From Gracilaria vermiculophylla (taxonomy: Eukaryota; Rhodophyta; Florideophyceae; Gracilariales; Gracilariaceae): a DNA stretch of 64,000 bases. Numbering within the stretch: position 1 is the first letter of the stretch; every line of letters begins with the position of its first letter. The notes under the pieces were generated by a model. The model was not told the DNA's origin and ran no database searches. It was given only the letters and a program-made list of their open reading frames with translations. The stretch lies in assembly GCA_019155205.2 (NCBI GenBank), contig JAHNZQ020000016.1:527527-591526 (forward strand). Reading direction: 5' to 3'. This document shows positions 54,201 through 63,016 of the stretch, one piece after another. The position numbers and the translations under genes were made by a program.

Positions 54201-57200
54201 AAGATGAACATTGCAGTAAACCGAGTTCTGAAGCTAAAGCTGTGCCCGGTGTTATGGCTGCAAGCTTGCCCGGAAAGTCAAATGAAGAACATTCTCATGT
54301 GCAAAGTGTCTATTCTGGTTCTTTGAAGGAGAGAAGCAATGTGCAGACCAGCTCTTTTACGAAGGACGATTTTGGAACGGATCCAGTGCAGCACCGGAAT
54401 GAAGCTGGCTTTTTGCCTTTAACGGCGGTCGATCAAACCCAACCTGCCCATGGTACGAATGAGCAACATGGATCCGTCGAGAGCATGCAGCAATCGGAAA
54501 ACAATGACGTGGATGCGGCATTTTTTGGCCTCTCAAACAGCAATATGGAAGAGATTAAATCCGTTCCTCTTGCAACGGAGAATGATATTGATGACGACAT
54601 ATGGGGCGGATGGGAAGAGACAACTGACATCTCCACTGATAGACGAGGGAATATGCAGAACATGACGGGCCAATTTGAAGATAAATCTCCTTCATCTCTT
54701 CTAGAGTCGAAGCAGCGAGCAGAAGATGATGGAAACAACGAAACTACCATGATACAAAAGGATACGGATCTTACGCGGTATATCGAAAACAAGCCCCGCA
54801 GTGAGGCAGCAGGTTCGTTGAATGAATCTAGCATTCCGATTGCACATGCCTCTGGTTATCACGGTGTAAGGGATGTCGGGGCATTGAGTTCCAATGACGT
54901 AGCTGAAAGCCGTAATGAATATCAGCCTCAAGCGGCAATATCCTCATCATATTGGACTGAGAAACTCAATTCTGTCGGCGCACAAGAGCAAGAAAACAAC
55001 GAAAGGCCTTCTAATTATCAATCAGCAAGGGCTGCAGCGTATGCTCCGCAAAGTGTGGAAGGCGTCCGAAGCGAATCACATGAAGACAATTCATGGAGAC
55101 AACGTTTGGAAGCTCATGAAAGAAATCATGTCCCTGAAGTCGCGGTTGATAGCGATTTTCCTTCAAGTTATTCGTTTGTGGGTGATGCTCATATGGGAAT
55201 GGTGCCTGTGGTTGAAAATGTGCGGCATAAGGAGGAAATAGGAGAAAAGGAAAGCACAACGCTAAGAACTCAGCCAAACGCTATAGAGCATTCCAAAGAA
55301 GTTCGCAGTCCATTTGTTGCAACATCCCCATCAGAAACTGAACACGGTAACGAGGTTTTCAAGTTTTCTGGCGCATCTGAGGGTCACGTTTTTGATCAAG
55401 GAGATAGAGGTCCCCGTTTTACTGAAACGCATAGTGAAGCGTACGATCCGTTCGCTCCAACCGACGCATTTGGAGATCATTTTGGAAGCGAGGAACGTGT
55501 AGCCTTTGAGGCACCAGATGAGCAAAGTAAGTCTCAAGTCGAAGCATCCTTTATTGAGGTGGATACTCGAGCGAAGAATGATGCCCTGGATAATGAATCT
55601 AGCAGAATTCGTGAGCAAAATGAATGCTCTGAAGATAATTCTGATGCATGCAACGTATTCTCATCATTGCAATCAGATGCAGATTTGCCGAACAAGCAAA
55701 GATTGAAAGATAGCAGGGAGACAATGGTCCCAGGGGACGAAAGTGCGCAAATAATTTCAAGCTCATCCACTCTTCCTCATTCTCATGGTATTACCGGTTT
55801 GGTCCCTGACGCAAGAGGGAACGATTCTGTGGCTTGTTCCCAACATGAAAATCAATCTGTACCGAGTTCTTCTACAAGCATTTACTCTCAATCAGAACAT
55901 GTCACCTTTAGAAGCGAAGCTAAACATCCTACATCGGAGCAGTCTTCGCTTGCCTTTGAACAGTCTCCCGGCAACGCTTCAACCAAGAATGACTTCGAAT
56001 CAATCAGTCACGCTCCTAATGTGTTCGGCATGATCAAGCAGGCGGGCAGTTTTGACGAAGAACTTCATGTCCTAGACACGAATCAACATGACCGAGGTCT
56101 TGCAGGCGACTTGAAGTGTGCTCAAGATCGAAGCGTTGGTGTTGCCGATATGTCTTATGAAACTAATATCTGCTTAGGAGCTGGCTCAGATTTTCAAGCC
56201 TATGCACCCAAACCTTCTGGATTGCCAAATATTTTTGTGGATGGTGATCAAGATAGTTACACACCTTCCATTGGACACAAGGAACAATCATCTGAAGATG
56301 CAACTGAAATCACGAACATCAAAGCGAATGATTTTACTTGTGGCCTTCACAACGGCTATCAAGAGCAGAGTGAGCTGCGGCCAAAAATTGTTGAGCATCC
56401 AGGAGAACTCGAGCCTTACAAAACAATGACACCGCCTGGTCAAACCTTCGGATTAGAAGAAACACATGTGCCGGGCGGAACTCTAGAACCGAGTCCCAGC
56501 TATGCCCCACATCAAAGTTACCCGACTGCGACAAGTGGTCACGCTGTCCAGGAAAATACTCCCTATCCTACTTATCCAACATCGCAGGCTGTTATTGGAC
56601 TATCATCACAGAGCACCGCAGAGATTTCACCTCAAAGGTATGCTTTAAATGAACCATATAATGCCTCGCCATACCGACCTGTCTCTGAAAATGTTTCAGC
56701 CGCATACTGGAACGAAGGAGTCGAAGAACAAAAAAGCGTAGAGGCGTCTGTTGTGGGAGGCCTTCCAATTTCCACCCAAATACCCGCTGTGAATGTTGAC
56801 TTCCAGCCCTATCAACCTAGTCAGAGCAGTTTTACACAGAGCTTGGAAGTCACTTCGGAATCTAATATAACCAAGGACCCGCACCCCACTAATTCATTGC
56901 TACCTAGCGCATACGAAACTCATACTCTCGGTAACCATGTGGAATCGACGCCAAATGTATTGGAAACGCCGATGGAAAGTCCGTACATGGATGCGTCAAT
57001 GTTTTCCTATCCATTCTCTATTATGGATACTACTCCATCTGGTGACATGGTCCACCCCGGGGCAAGGCCTATTATTTCGTGGAGCTTTGCTGGTTCGTTT
57101 GTGACGGTTTTTCCAAGTTCTCTCGATGATCGAAACGAGAATCAGTCTTTGCCTCCAGAAAGCGAGACCAATTCTCACAACGTGCAAGTCTTTGATGTGA

Positions 57201-60127
57201 ACCTCCTTGGAGCCGATGGGGCAAACGATGACTGGCTCGCAGCTGCCGAAGCCGTCGAGCCCGTGTCCTATCCGGTTAAAATGTCTCAGTTAGAACCATA
57301 TGAGAAAATGTGTGATGAATTGTCTCAGTTCTCGGCTGGTCTCAGTGGGCCTGCTGCTGAAAGTCGGGCTGCTTTGTGGCGAGTGTTAGCGCTTCTCTGC
57401 CGCGCGAGTGATACTGATTGGAGGAAGTCGGCGAATAGAATCGTTTGTGGTCCAACAAGTGTTCCCTTGTACGGAGCTTCAATTGCTCCGAACCATGCAG
57501 ATGAGAGCACAACGAATCCTTTATCTAAAATATCTGAAACTACCGAAAGAGAGGTACTGAACGAAGTTGAGCGACTTCTAACTGAGGGGAAGGCCGAAGA
57601 TGCCGTGAATCACGCGAAGACTTCTGGGTTATGGTCTCTGGGTTTGATCCTTGCAGGTATGATAGACAAAAAGCTTTACTCATCTGTTCTTTGTGAATAT
57701 GCGAAGGCAACTTTACCTGAAGGATCTGCCTTGCAGACTCTTTGCTTCTCCTTGTCGGATAATGATTCTGAGATTTCTAGGCGGATTACATCACCTGCTG
57801 GTCTTGCAGATTGGAGGAAAAACGTTGGGATGCTTCTGGCGAATGGAGCATCATTGGGCACGGACAGCGAGAAACGGAATCGATTCTTGCATCTAATTAA
57901 CCTGGTTGGAGATGCTCTCAACGCCCAACACGATGACGTTGTTGGGTCACATGTTTGTTATCTGCTTTCTGGCCGTCTTGAGACTCTAGACCGAAGTGGA
58001 GTATGTTTGCTAGGCGCCAATCCAACTGTGACCCCTGGACGTCCAAGATCACTTGGTTCTCCTGCTGCTATTTTGCAATCACTTGTGTTTGAGGCAACTG
58101 TGAATGCTCGAAGTGCAAAAACTTTTCCGCATCTCCTACCGTTTCGATTGTTGCTTGCGTTAGAGATAGCCTCTGTTGGCCGAGCTGAGGCTGCTTTGGC
58201 TCATTGTACTGCAATCTCTGCGGAGGTTCGAGCGATTTTTGAGTCCGGAAACAATATTGCATCACAAGTGTTTACGCCACCGTTCCTGGCATCATTGGAG
58301 TCATTTGAACAACAATTGCGAGGCAACTTAGGTTTACAAGAGCAAGGTGAAACGTCGACAAGGTTGTCTGCTCTTGGAAGGTCATTGACTTCTGTTTTCG
58401 CTCGTGGTTTGAGGGATCAGCCCCAACAACCTGAAAAGGAAGCTTCGCACAAACAAGGAAATGAAAACGTCATGGCTGGTACTCATTCTTTCTCACACGA
58501 TACAGCAACATTATCCGGTTATCCCAATGTCTCGGAGCAGAATCCTGTCCATCAAGCGCCTCATTTGTCCCTTGGTTCCCATCAAGCAAACTTGGTCGAC
58601 TCAGTTCCGATTCCGGATATTAGCAACCAGAACAACGGTACCATTGATCAATCGACAAGAAAGGAAAACAGCGGAAAAGAGAAATGGAATTATCTTGTTC
58701 AGAAAACTGTGGGTCTCATTGCTCCTGCCGACTACGACCTCTCTCCTCCTCCCCCATCACGTGCGCCACCACCAGCGTTTGGCCACCAAGGGCATCCCTC
58801 ACCGCTCGGGCTTAGTGGTGGGGCGGTAGCCAGAGCACCGGCACCACCGGTGCAGACTCTCACACCTAGTCACATTCGTTCAGCATCTGTAGGTGCTCTA
58901 CCGAACGAGTTTCTCGGCAGCAACCAGTTTACAAGCACCATGCCGATGCCAGCGAGGACGCAAGTTCCAACGTTTGAGGATGAACGAAATATTAGCGCAC
59001 CCCAATTAGAGCTCTCATCTAGGACGACAGATCAAGCCGTATTTAATGGAATTGCTGTTCAGAAAACCACGAGAGAAGAGAAGTATGATGCGGTTGTACA
59101 TCGGCGATCCGCATCGGATATGACACTACAATCCCAAACCTCTGAAAAGAAGCCGCCTTTACATCCGAAGAAACCCAGTCGCGCTTCCAATTTGACCGAC
59201 ACGTCAACGGAAGCTCCACAGCAGAATAAGGGATGGAGAGAACGGCTTCGGGAGAAATTGACTGCAGCATTTAGCGGCGGTCCTCGAAGGGCACACATGG
59301 GTGAAGAAAACAAATTTGTGTTCGATAAAAAGCGCGGGCGTTGGGTCATTGAAGGAGAAGATCCAGAAGAAGAAGAAGATATCCCTCCTCCACCACCTGA
59401 TGACGATAATATGTATGGTAGTGAAGGAAATAATGTCCAAACAAGCTCTAGTTACGACCCATTGCCGAACCCCTTGCAAGCACAGACCCCGACTCTACTG
59501 CGCTCTCAAAGCGCTCAAGACGCCCGGGTTCCGAATTCCAACTTTTCTGGTTCTCTTGATCAAGCAGCGATGCCTTCAAATCCTATGTCTTCATACCCTG
59601 CCTCCCTTGACAACAGCGTTGGTGGAGACGATGGAAGTGCGACTTCAGTTGCTTCGGCTGCAAGTGCTCCTGTACCGTACTCCTCTGCTCCCTCTCTAAA
59701 CATGCCCACACTTGGAAATAGCAACAAATACAGAGCTGCGGGAGGAAGACGTCCTAGTAGAAGAGCATACGTGGATACCTTCAACAAAGGGAGGCCGCCT
59801 GCACCCATGTCGAACATGCCGACACCAGCGAGACCTGCAGTTCCAGCATTTGGAGGGGTGACATCCGCAACCGGAGGTGGGTACAAGATTTTTACGCCAA
59901 CTCCGGTGCCATCGACAAGCACTGGTAACTCAGAAACCGGACAAGGGGCGAACTCGTCTGCCAGCGTCGTGGAGTCGAGTGACCAAATGACTGCTTCCGG
60001 GTCTGAGTTGTCATCCACCCAATATGGGCTTACGAACACGTCCTCGCATAGCGACGCCTTGCCACCGAGGCCGCCGAGTCATACATCCAGCTTGGGGTCA
60101 GGGCGGCAACCTCGCATGATGGCATGA
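51212..60127 (+). CDS. SEC16: SEC16, COPII / ER-exit-site scaffold protein
   Basis: 2971 aa in a single exon, longer than yeast (about 2195) or human SEC16A (about 2350). The first two thirds are acidic and disordered, with WG/GW modules at about residues 173, 191, 449, 574, 750, 917 and 1131 (AWGGWGDTVDI, AWGEWDGIEDM, AWGGWGDFEDM). The conserved central domain (about 2020-2370) holds PYEKMCDELSQFSAG, AALWRVLALLC, EGKAEDAVNHAKTSGLWSLGLILA, GLADWRKNVGMLLAN, FEATVNARSAKTFPHLLPFRLLLALEIA; it normally binds SEC13. A C-terminal Sec16_C-like segment (about 2673-2720) reads GWRERLREKLTAAF, ENKFVFDKKRGRWVIEG, then Pro/Ser-rich sequence. SEC16 organises COPII coats at ER exit sites, working upstream of TRAPP, whose subunit gene lies in this window. 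Confidence 0.93.
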   Translation: MKGARRTPKRQGAGFADLMAVPTQPRRGVITGMSRFQQHSTSTTPTATAQTTPSSSTPSTPRPSPADEDWDSLLNISPRRRISPIKSKLGSRSRPGSVSMDSIPPRTTTTPSRNINSSRQSTPPVTSPAPRTPAETPQLPPITSPPKPKPTPSARSSLAPVPSFLAGWEGADGWGDEPSDESDPEVDDEAWGGWGDTVDISIPEETSGPTVSDVVSMPTVQTSVSRVTVDPETSKPDATEQVISSTDAVTHSAIPQQPLEETVKLDDNTSATGEDHPQHPKQEDTKSDSQLVASEPRASEKSVNQFDTPALNALGDGDVLGQWEEPRSLSLQSDLDEPKQLGSPDDAEKSAAFKECAQDVRERVGEDVETPPTLSNQTTAANEEVRSPGGIVTEALQNSAVAKVHLEEANQERKGILDDPIVVIPDEAEQQPRDPEAVNTSNGVEGGAWGEWDGIEDMPTSGEHDATIINVPGETRSPSPLHTPENIIPIPVEEGSGTANHAPQQLESEVSVFAGVPSNDAITDSVKDESIENDEADKNQDKTVDVAFDTERKEREDIQSTENDGQMRVCEDGWGDSVNVGLNNPNETDTGHVMADLKSSFFPSDGSHTRKEEERSPTSKGHAIEGNEIKHQSLSVVESPYITGMEKTGMKPEKSSPPAVDLQAELIETRRTNPVDHSEEDKVHVEQETQKGSLEEAQQLVPEEVNITAPGLTFSEPDLTSFDVGPEARTNEFDGFDVQDGSAEVDAEAWGGWGDFEDMAVLEPPAETSDTTVVENHQDDVVPDAKPPENYTMSVNRPDTEEKEKHGTSHEPVCVEKQKHVARESERVTGQISDETQLQNDRQKANQDETSPNASLTEEVEISVQGEVADGVVSGPEERVSQDQTVAQNESMIFGLSSDTAVSMGNKDVPSEGEFGWGVWGAFGEAQTLSTEKAERSQQLKTSVDVQPAENSNTNYSLVGSVKSKTMQPAMATLAGALETGIAGTSTSNTPVVGIGEDEHCSKPSSEAKAVPGVMAASLPGKSNEEHSHVQSVYSGSLKERSNVQTSSFTKDDFGTDPVQHRNEAGFLPLTAVDQTQPAHGTNEQHGSVESMQQSENNDVDAAFFGLSNSNMEEIKSVPLATENDIDDDIWGGWEETTDISTDRRGNMQNMTGQFEDKSPSSLLESKQRAEDDGNNETTMIQKDTDLTRYIENKPRSEAAGSLNESSIPIAHASGYHGVRDVGALSSNDVAESRNEYQPQAAISSSYWTEKLNSVGAQEQENNERPSNYQSARAAAYAPQSVEGVRSESHEDNSWRQRLEAHERNHVPEVAVDSDFPSSYSFVGDAHMGMVPVVENVRHKEEIGEKESTTLRTQPNAIEHSKEVRSPFVATSPSETEHGNEVFKFSGASEGHVFDQGDRGPRFTETHSEAYDPFAPTDAFGDHFGSEERVAFEAPDEQSKSQVEASFIEVDTRAKNDALDNESSRIREQNECSEDNSDACNVFSSLQSDADLPNKQRLKDSRETMVPGDESAQIISSSSTLPHSHGITGLVPDARGNDSVACSQHENQSVPSSSTSIYSQSEHVTFRSEAKHPTSEQSSLAFEQSPGNASTKNDFESISHAPNVFGMIKQAGSFDEELHVLDTNQHDRGLAGDLKCAQDRSVGVADMSYETNICLGAGSDFQAYAPKPSGLPNIFVDGDQDSYTPSIGHKEQSSEDATEITNIKANDFTCGLHNGYQEQSELRPKIVEHPGELEPYKTMTPPGQTFGLEETHVPGGTLEPSPSYAPHQSYPTATSGHAVQENTPYPTYPTSQAVIGLSSQSTAEISPQRYALNEPYNASPYRPVSENVSAAYWNEGVEEQKSVEASVVGGLPISTQIPAVNVDFQPYQPSQSSFTQSLEVTSESNITKDPHPTNSLLPSAYETHTLGNHVESTPNVLETPMESPYMDASMFSYPFSIMDTTPSGDMVHPGARPIISWSFAGSFVTVFPSSLDDRNENQSLPPESETNSHNVQVFDVNLLGADGANDDWLAAAEAVEPVSYPVKMSQLEPYEKMCDELSQFSAGLSGPAAESRAALWRVLALLCRASDTDWRKSANRIVCGPTSVPLYGASIAPNHADESTTNPLSKISETTEREVLNEVERLLTEGKAEDAVNHAKTSGLWSLGLILAGMIDKKLYSSVLCEYAKATLPEGSALQTLCFSLSDNDSEISRRITSPAGLADWRKNVGMLLANGASLGTDSEKRNRFLHLINLVGDALNAQHDDVVGSHVCYLLSGRLETLDRSGVCLLGANPTVTPGRPRSLGSPAAILQSLVFEATVNARSAKTFPHLLPFRLLLALEIASVGRAEAALAHCTAISAEVRAIFESGNNIASQVFTPPFLASLESFEQQLRGNLGLQEQGETSTRLSALGRSLTSVFARGLRDQPQQPEKEASHKQGNENVMAGTHSFSHDTATLSGYPNVSEQNPVHQAPHLSLGSHQANLVDSVPIPDISNQNNGTIDQSTRKENSGKEKWNYLVQKTVGLIAPADYDLSPPPPSRAPPPAFGHQGHPSPLGLSGGAVARAPAPPVQTLTPSHIRSASVGALPNEFLGSNQFTSTMPMPARTQVPTFEDERNISAPQLELSSRTTDQAVFNGIAVQKTTREEKYDAVVHRRSASDMTLQSQTSEKKPPLHPKKPSRASNLTDTSTEAPQQNKGWRERLREKLTAAFSGGPRRAHMGEENKFVFDKKRGRWVIEGEDPEEEEDIPPPPPDDDNMYGSEGNNVQTSSSYDPLPNPLQAQTPTLLRSQSAQDARVPNSNFSGSLDQAAMPSNPMSSYPASLDNSVGGDDGSATSVASAASAPVPYSSAPSLNMPTLGNSNKYRAAGGRRPSRRAYVDTFNKGRPPAPMSNMPTPARPAVPAFGGVTSATGGGYKIFTPTPVPSTSTGNSETGQGANSSASVVESSDQMTASGSELSSTQYGLTNTSSHSDALPPRPPSHTSSLGSGRQPRMMA

Positions 60128-60339
60128 TATCAGTCCTGTGAGTTCATATCTTGATGGATATTAATGAAGTGATTCCTGTTTATATATAAACTTTGTACTT
60201 AATTATTCGCTTATTCTTTGGTTTTTGGTTCAGTTCTGGGAATGAAGAGGATTATCTCATGAGACGAAAAATGCTCAACAAGTACCTTTTGCCTTCTGTA
60301 TCTGTATTATCTGGTCTTGTTTTCTCTTTAATGGCGCGC

Positions 60340-61907
60340 TTAACTGGGGAGGCTGAAAATCCTTTTCGTGGGACTCCTGTACTTTCGCTGGAACAGTTCC
60401 TGTGCAATTGCTTGGTAAGCAAGACCGTGTTTATCATACCACACCGCCCTCCATACTTTTCCCATGGCACGCCTTCGACGACGAATTTCTGCCCGAGAGA
60501 AGGATCGCAAGATGGAGTCAAGGCTTGCTATATCCTGTGGACGTACCCAAACGGCAAATGAATCCCAATCTATCAAGTCCTCAAAAGCGAGTTCTTGTAC
60601 CTCAGAGATTATTACTGGAATGCACCCCAGTAGCACTCCGTAGTATGGCCGTGGACTCCACGGATGCCAACCTATTTCGATTCAATGGGGAAAAGTATGA
60701 AGCAGATTAGTGTGAGTCTTATCGGAGAGCCGTGTGCGGAGGTGCTCATCAGTGTTTTACCTTCTGGAGCTAGACAGAAGTTGCTCTTCATCATGTCTGT
60801 TAGGTATGTTTGAGATCGAACACCGGTGATCCTGTAGTCTGGATTATTGGCGAAATGGGTGGAAATGAATTGACGAACACCACCGGAGTAGTTGCTGCCT
60901 CTATGATCGCTAATTGATTGATTGATCACCTATCTTCGGTTTAAGGTTCGGAAAGTTAGTTTGAAATGGAACCGAATATGGTAATGTCGCGGCGCAGTTT
61001 CAGGAAGGGATTCGAAGCAAAATCGGTCAACGAGAATGACCGACAAGCTCGAGATTGAGCGAAAGGCATCGCTCCGCGAGCGCAGGTACGTATGCGCTCA
61101 AAGTTGGTGACGTCATAGGGTGGCTATGGCGGGTTAACGCACCTGACCGCCGAACTGGGCGAGATACCGTTTGTGGGTTTTAGCGCGTTGGTACGTGGTC
61201 CAGTACGGCTTGAGGTAGGCGCGCAGCTCGGGTGGAATGGTGATATCCTTATGAGGAGTGTACTCTGGGGCCGTAAACTCACCATTGTGTACCATAAAGA
61301 TACCGTTGCTGTACTTGCGCCAGTTGCCGGCAAGCCTTGCTGAGAAGCCTTGCGAAAAGACAAAAACGTGATCTCGTCCGTTGCTATAATTCCAGAAAGG
61401 ATAGGTGTGGATAAGCCAGTTCATGCCGTTTTCAAAGTTTTCACCGACGCGTTGCACATCATTTGGTTGGTGCTGTATGAGATCGCAAGTTGTGTAGATT
61501 GGGACGTAGAAGAAGTGCGCTCTGTCCGGACGCCGTGTGCGCAGGGGACTTTCCAAAAGGAAGCGGTGGATGTGGACTTCACTTGAGTAAAAGTTAGTGT
61601 CGCATCGCGGGTCCCTTATTGGGCCCGGGTTGCTTATGCTTTGTTGCACTAGATGCGTATTGAAAGCAGGCGGTATGTCGTAGACGAATATGCGCAAGTT
61701 TCGGCGAGCAAAGTGCGGATCTTTCCACAGTTCCAGAGTGCGGATGAGCGACTGGGGTGGTTGCTGCTGGCAGTGCGTGGAAAAAAAGATGTGATAAGCG
61801 ACGACAACAATTGCGCACAGCGCAGACGCGCAAGAGATAGTTGACGGGCATCTGCGGCGGTGGGCACGGTTTGGCGCGGAGGACAAGCAGCGCCGGAGTT
61901 TGACCAT
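60340..61907 (-). CDS. Exostosin-like glycosyltransferase (GT47 type), Golgi membrane
   Basis: Model: complement(join(60340..60671, 60761..60929, 61143..61907)), 421 aa. Intron 1 (213 nt) has donor GTGCGT, acceptor GATAG and ACTAAC inside; intron 2 (89 nt) has donor GTAAAA and acceptor AATAG. Phases agree at every junction. The spliced product reads LAQFGGQVINQS...YSGGVRQF, then NFCLAPEGWHPWSPRPYYGVLLGCIPVIIS, the GT47 nucleotide-sugar-binding core, and EDLIDWDSFAVWV. A short basic N-terminus precedes one signal anchor (about 25-43). The first half has LRIFVYDIPPAFN and HFFYVPIYTTC, also GT47. These enzymes build cell-wall or matrix polysaccharides; the sugar is unknown. Tail-to-tail with SEC16 (212 bp). 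Confidence 0.88.
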
Positions 61908-62433
61908 GTTTTCAGGAGTTATCCTGCTGGAGAGAAGGGATTGACAAAAACGGCGGGGAACAGGGCGGATGCAGCACCCGCAGCGGCGCCTCTAAAGCGG
62001 AAGCCGTGGAAGTACAGCTGTAGTCCGACGCCACTGGTGGTGAAGACTCGCAAGAGCGGCATTGGTATCGGTTCGGAGCAGCGAGGCGTACGTTCGCAGC
62101 TTTGATTGTTGTCAGAATCGGGAAGCGCGGATGCGGCCGTCATTGCTTGACCTGGGTGATTGCGCTGGTGGAACGGGTTGCGTGAATGACATGGAACGAG
62201 CGCAATGGGTCTCGGGACCGGGTCGAAGCAATCACGAGGGGTGATGGCAGCGGGTGCCGACGATGGGGGGACGGAGGGCGCGATGGGCGCGACATGGATC
62301 ATTGATGTAACGATTATCATGTTGGCGGAGGCGGACTCGCGAATGCGATGACGACGCACATCACGCCGCTCGCGGAGACCGCGGCGGCGTCCAGGCCAGC
62401 GACGGCATCGAAGGCGGCGACGGCGCAGTGGCC

Positions 62434-62487
62434 GGCGATGGCGAAGAGGCCGGTGACGGCGAAGAGGCAGGTGACGACGAAGAGGCA
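62434..62487. repeat. 18-bp tandem repeat, three units
   Basis: Units of the form GGYGAYGRCGAAGAGGCM repeat three times with a few substitutions. The period is a multiple of three and one plus frame reads repeated Gly-Asp-Gly-Glu-Glu-Ala, but no gene context supports coding. Confidence 0.8.
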
Positions 62488-62610
62488 GGCGACGGCGCTC
62501 AGTGCGGCAACGGCACTGGGTACGACGGTGCGCCGGGAGTGGCGACGGTTCGCGAGCTGCTCGCGGGCGTCTCGCGGGCGGCATGGGCGCATCCGAAGGT
62601 GAGCGCGGCA

Positions 62611-62675
62611 GGCGCACGCGGCGGGCGCACGCGGCGGGCGCACGCGGCAGGTGCATGCGGCGGGCGCACGTGGCG
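62611..62675. repeat. 13-bp tandem repeat, five units
   Basis: Units of GGCGCACGCGGCG, the fourth with GGTGCATGCGGCG and the fifth with GGCGCACGTGGCG. The period of 13 does not preserve a reading frame. Confidence 0.85.
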
Positions 62676-63016
62676 GACACGGCGGACGCGGCGGCCAACC
62701 GGCGCGTGCCACATCAGCGCGCGCGCCACATCGATGAGCGCCACGTGGCGGCGCGGCGGCGCGCGCCAGCGCGCGCCTGCTGACGTGAGCGCGCCGCCTC
62801 CGTGCCACCCGCGCGCGTTGTGGCGGCGCCGCGCACTGCGCGCTGCCGCGCGCGGTGTCGCCGCCCATAGCGCTCCGCCACCTCCCGCGCGTTTATAGCG
62901 CCGCCCCCCCCCCTCCGCCGCCTCCGCACCGTGGCGCGCCATTCGCCGTGCTGCCACCCCTCGCGTAGCACCTTCCCCCTTGCGCGCCGCACCCCCGCCC
63001 CTCACCGCCCACCGCC

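Larger units (their letters stand above)
61908..63016. promoter_or_regulatory. Divergent intergenic region GT47 / unknown gene, with tandem repeats
   Basis: 1.1 kb; GC rises steeply to the right. Frames at 61919-62698 (-) and 62428-62898 (+) are Arg/Ala/Gly-rich and unrecognised. Two short tandem arrays are listed separately. I see no supported gene. Confidence 0.4.

Noticed and set aside
61919..62898. Frames of 259 (-) and 156 (+) codons between GT47 and the unknown gene
   Set aside because: Arg-rich translations crossing a 13-bp repeat that does not keep frame. They are best explained by base composition.
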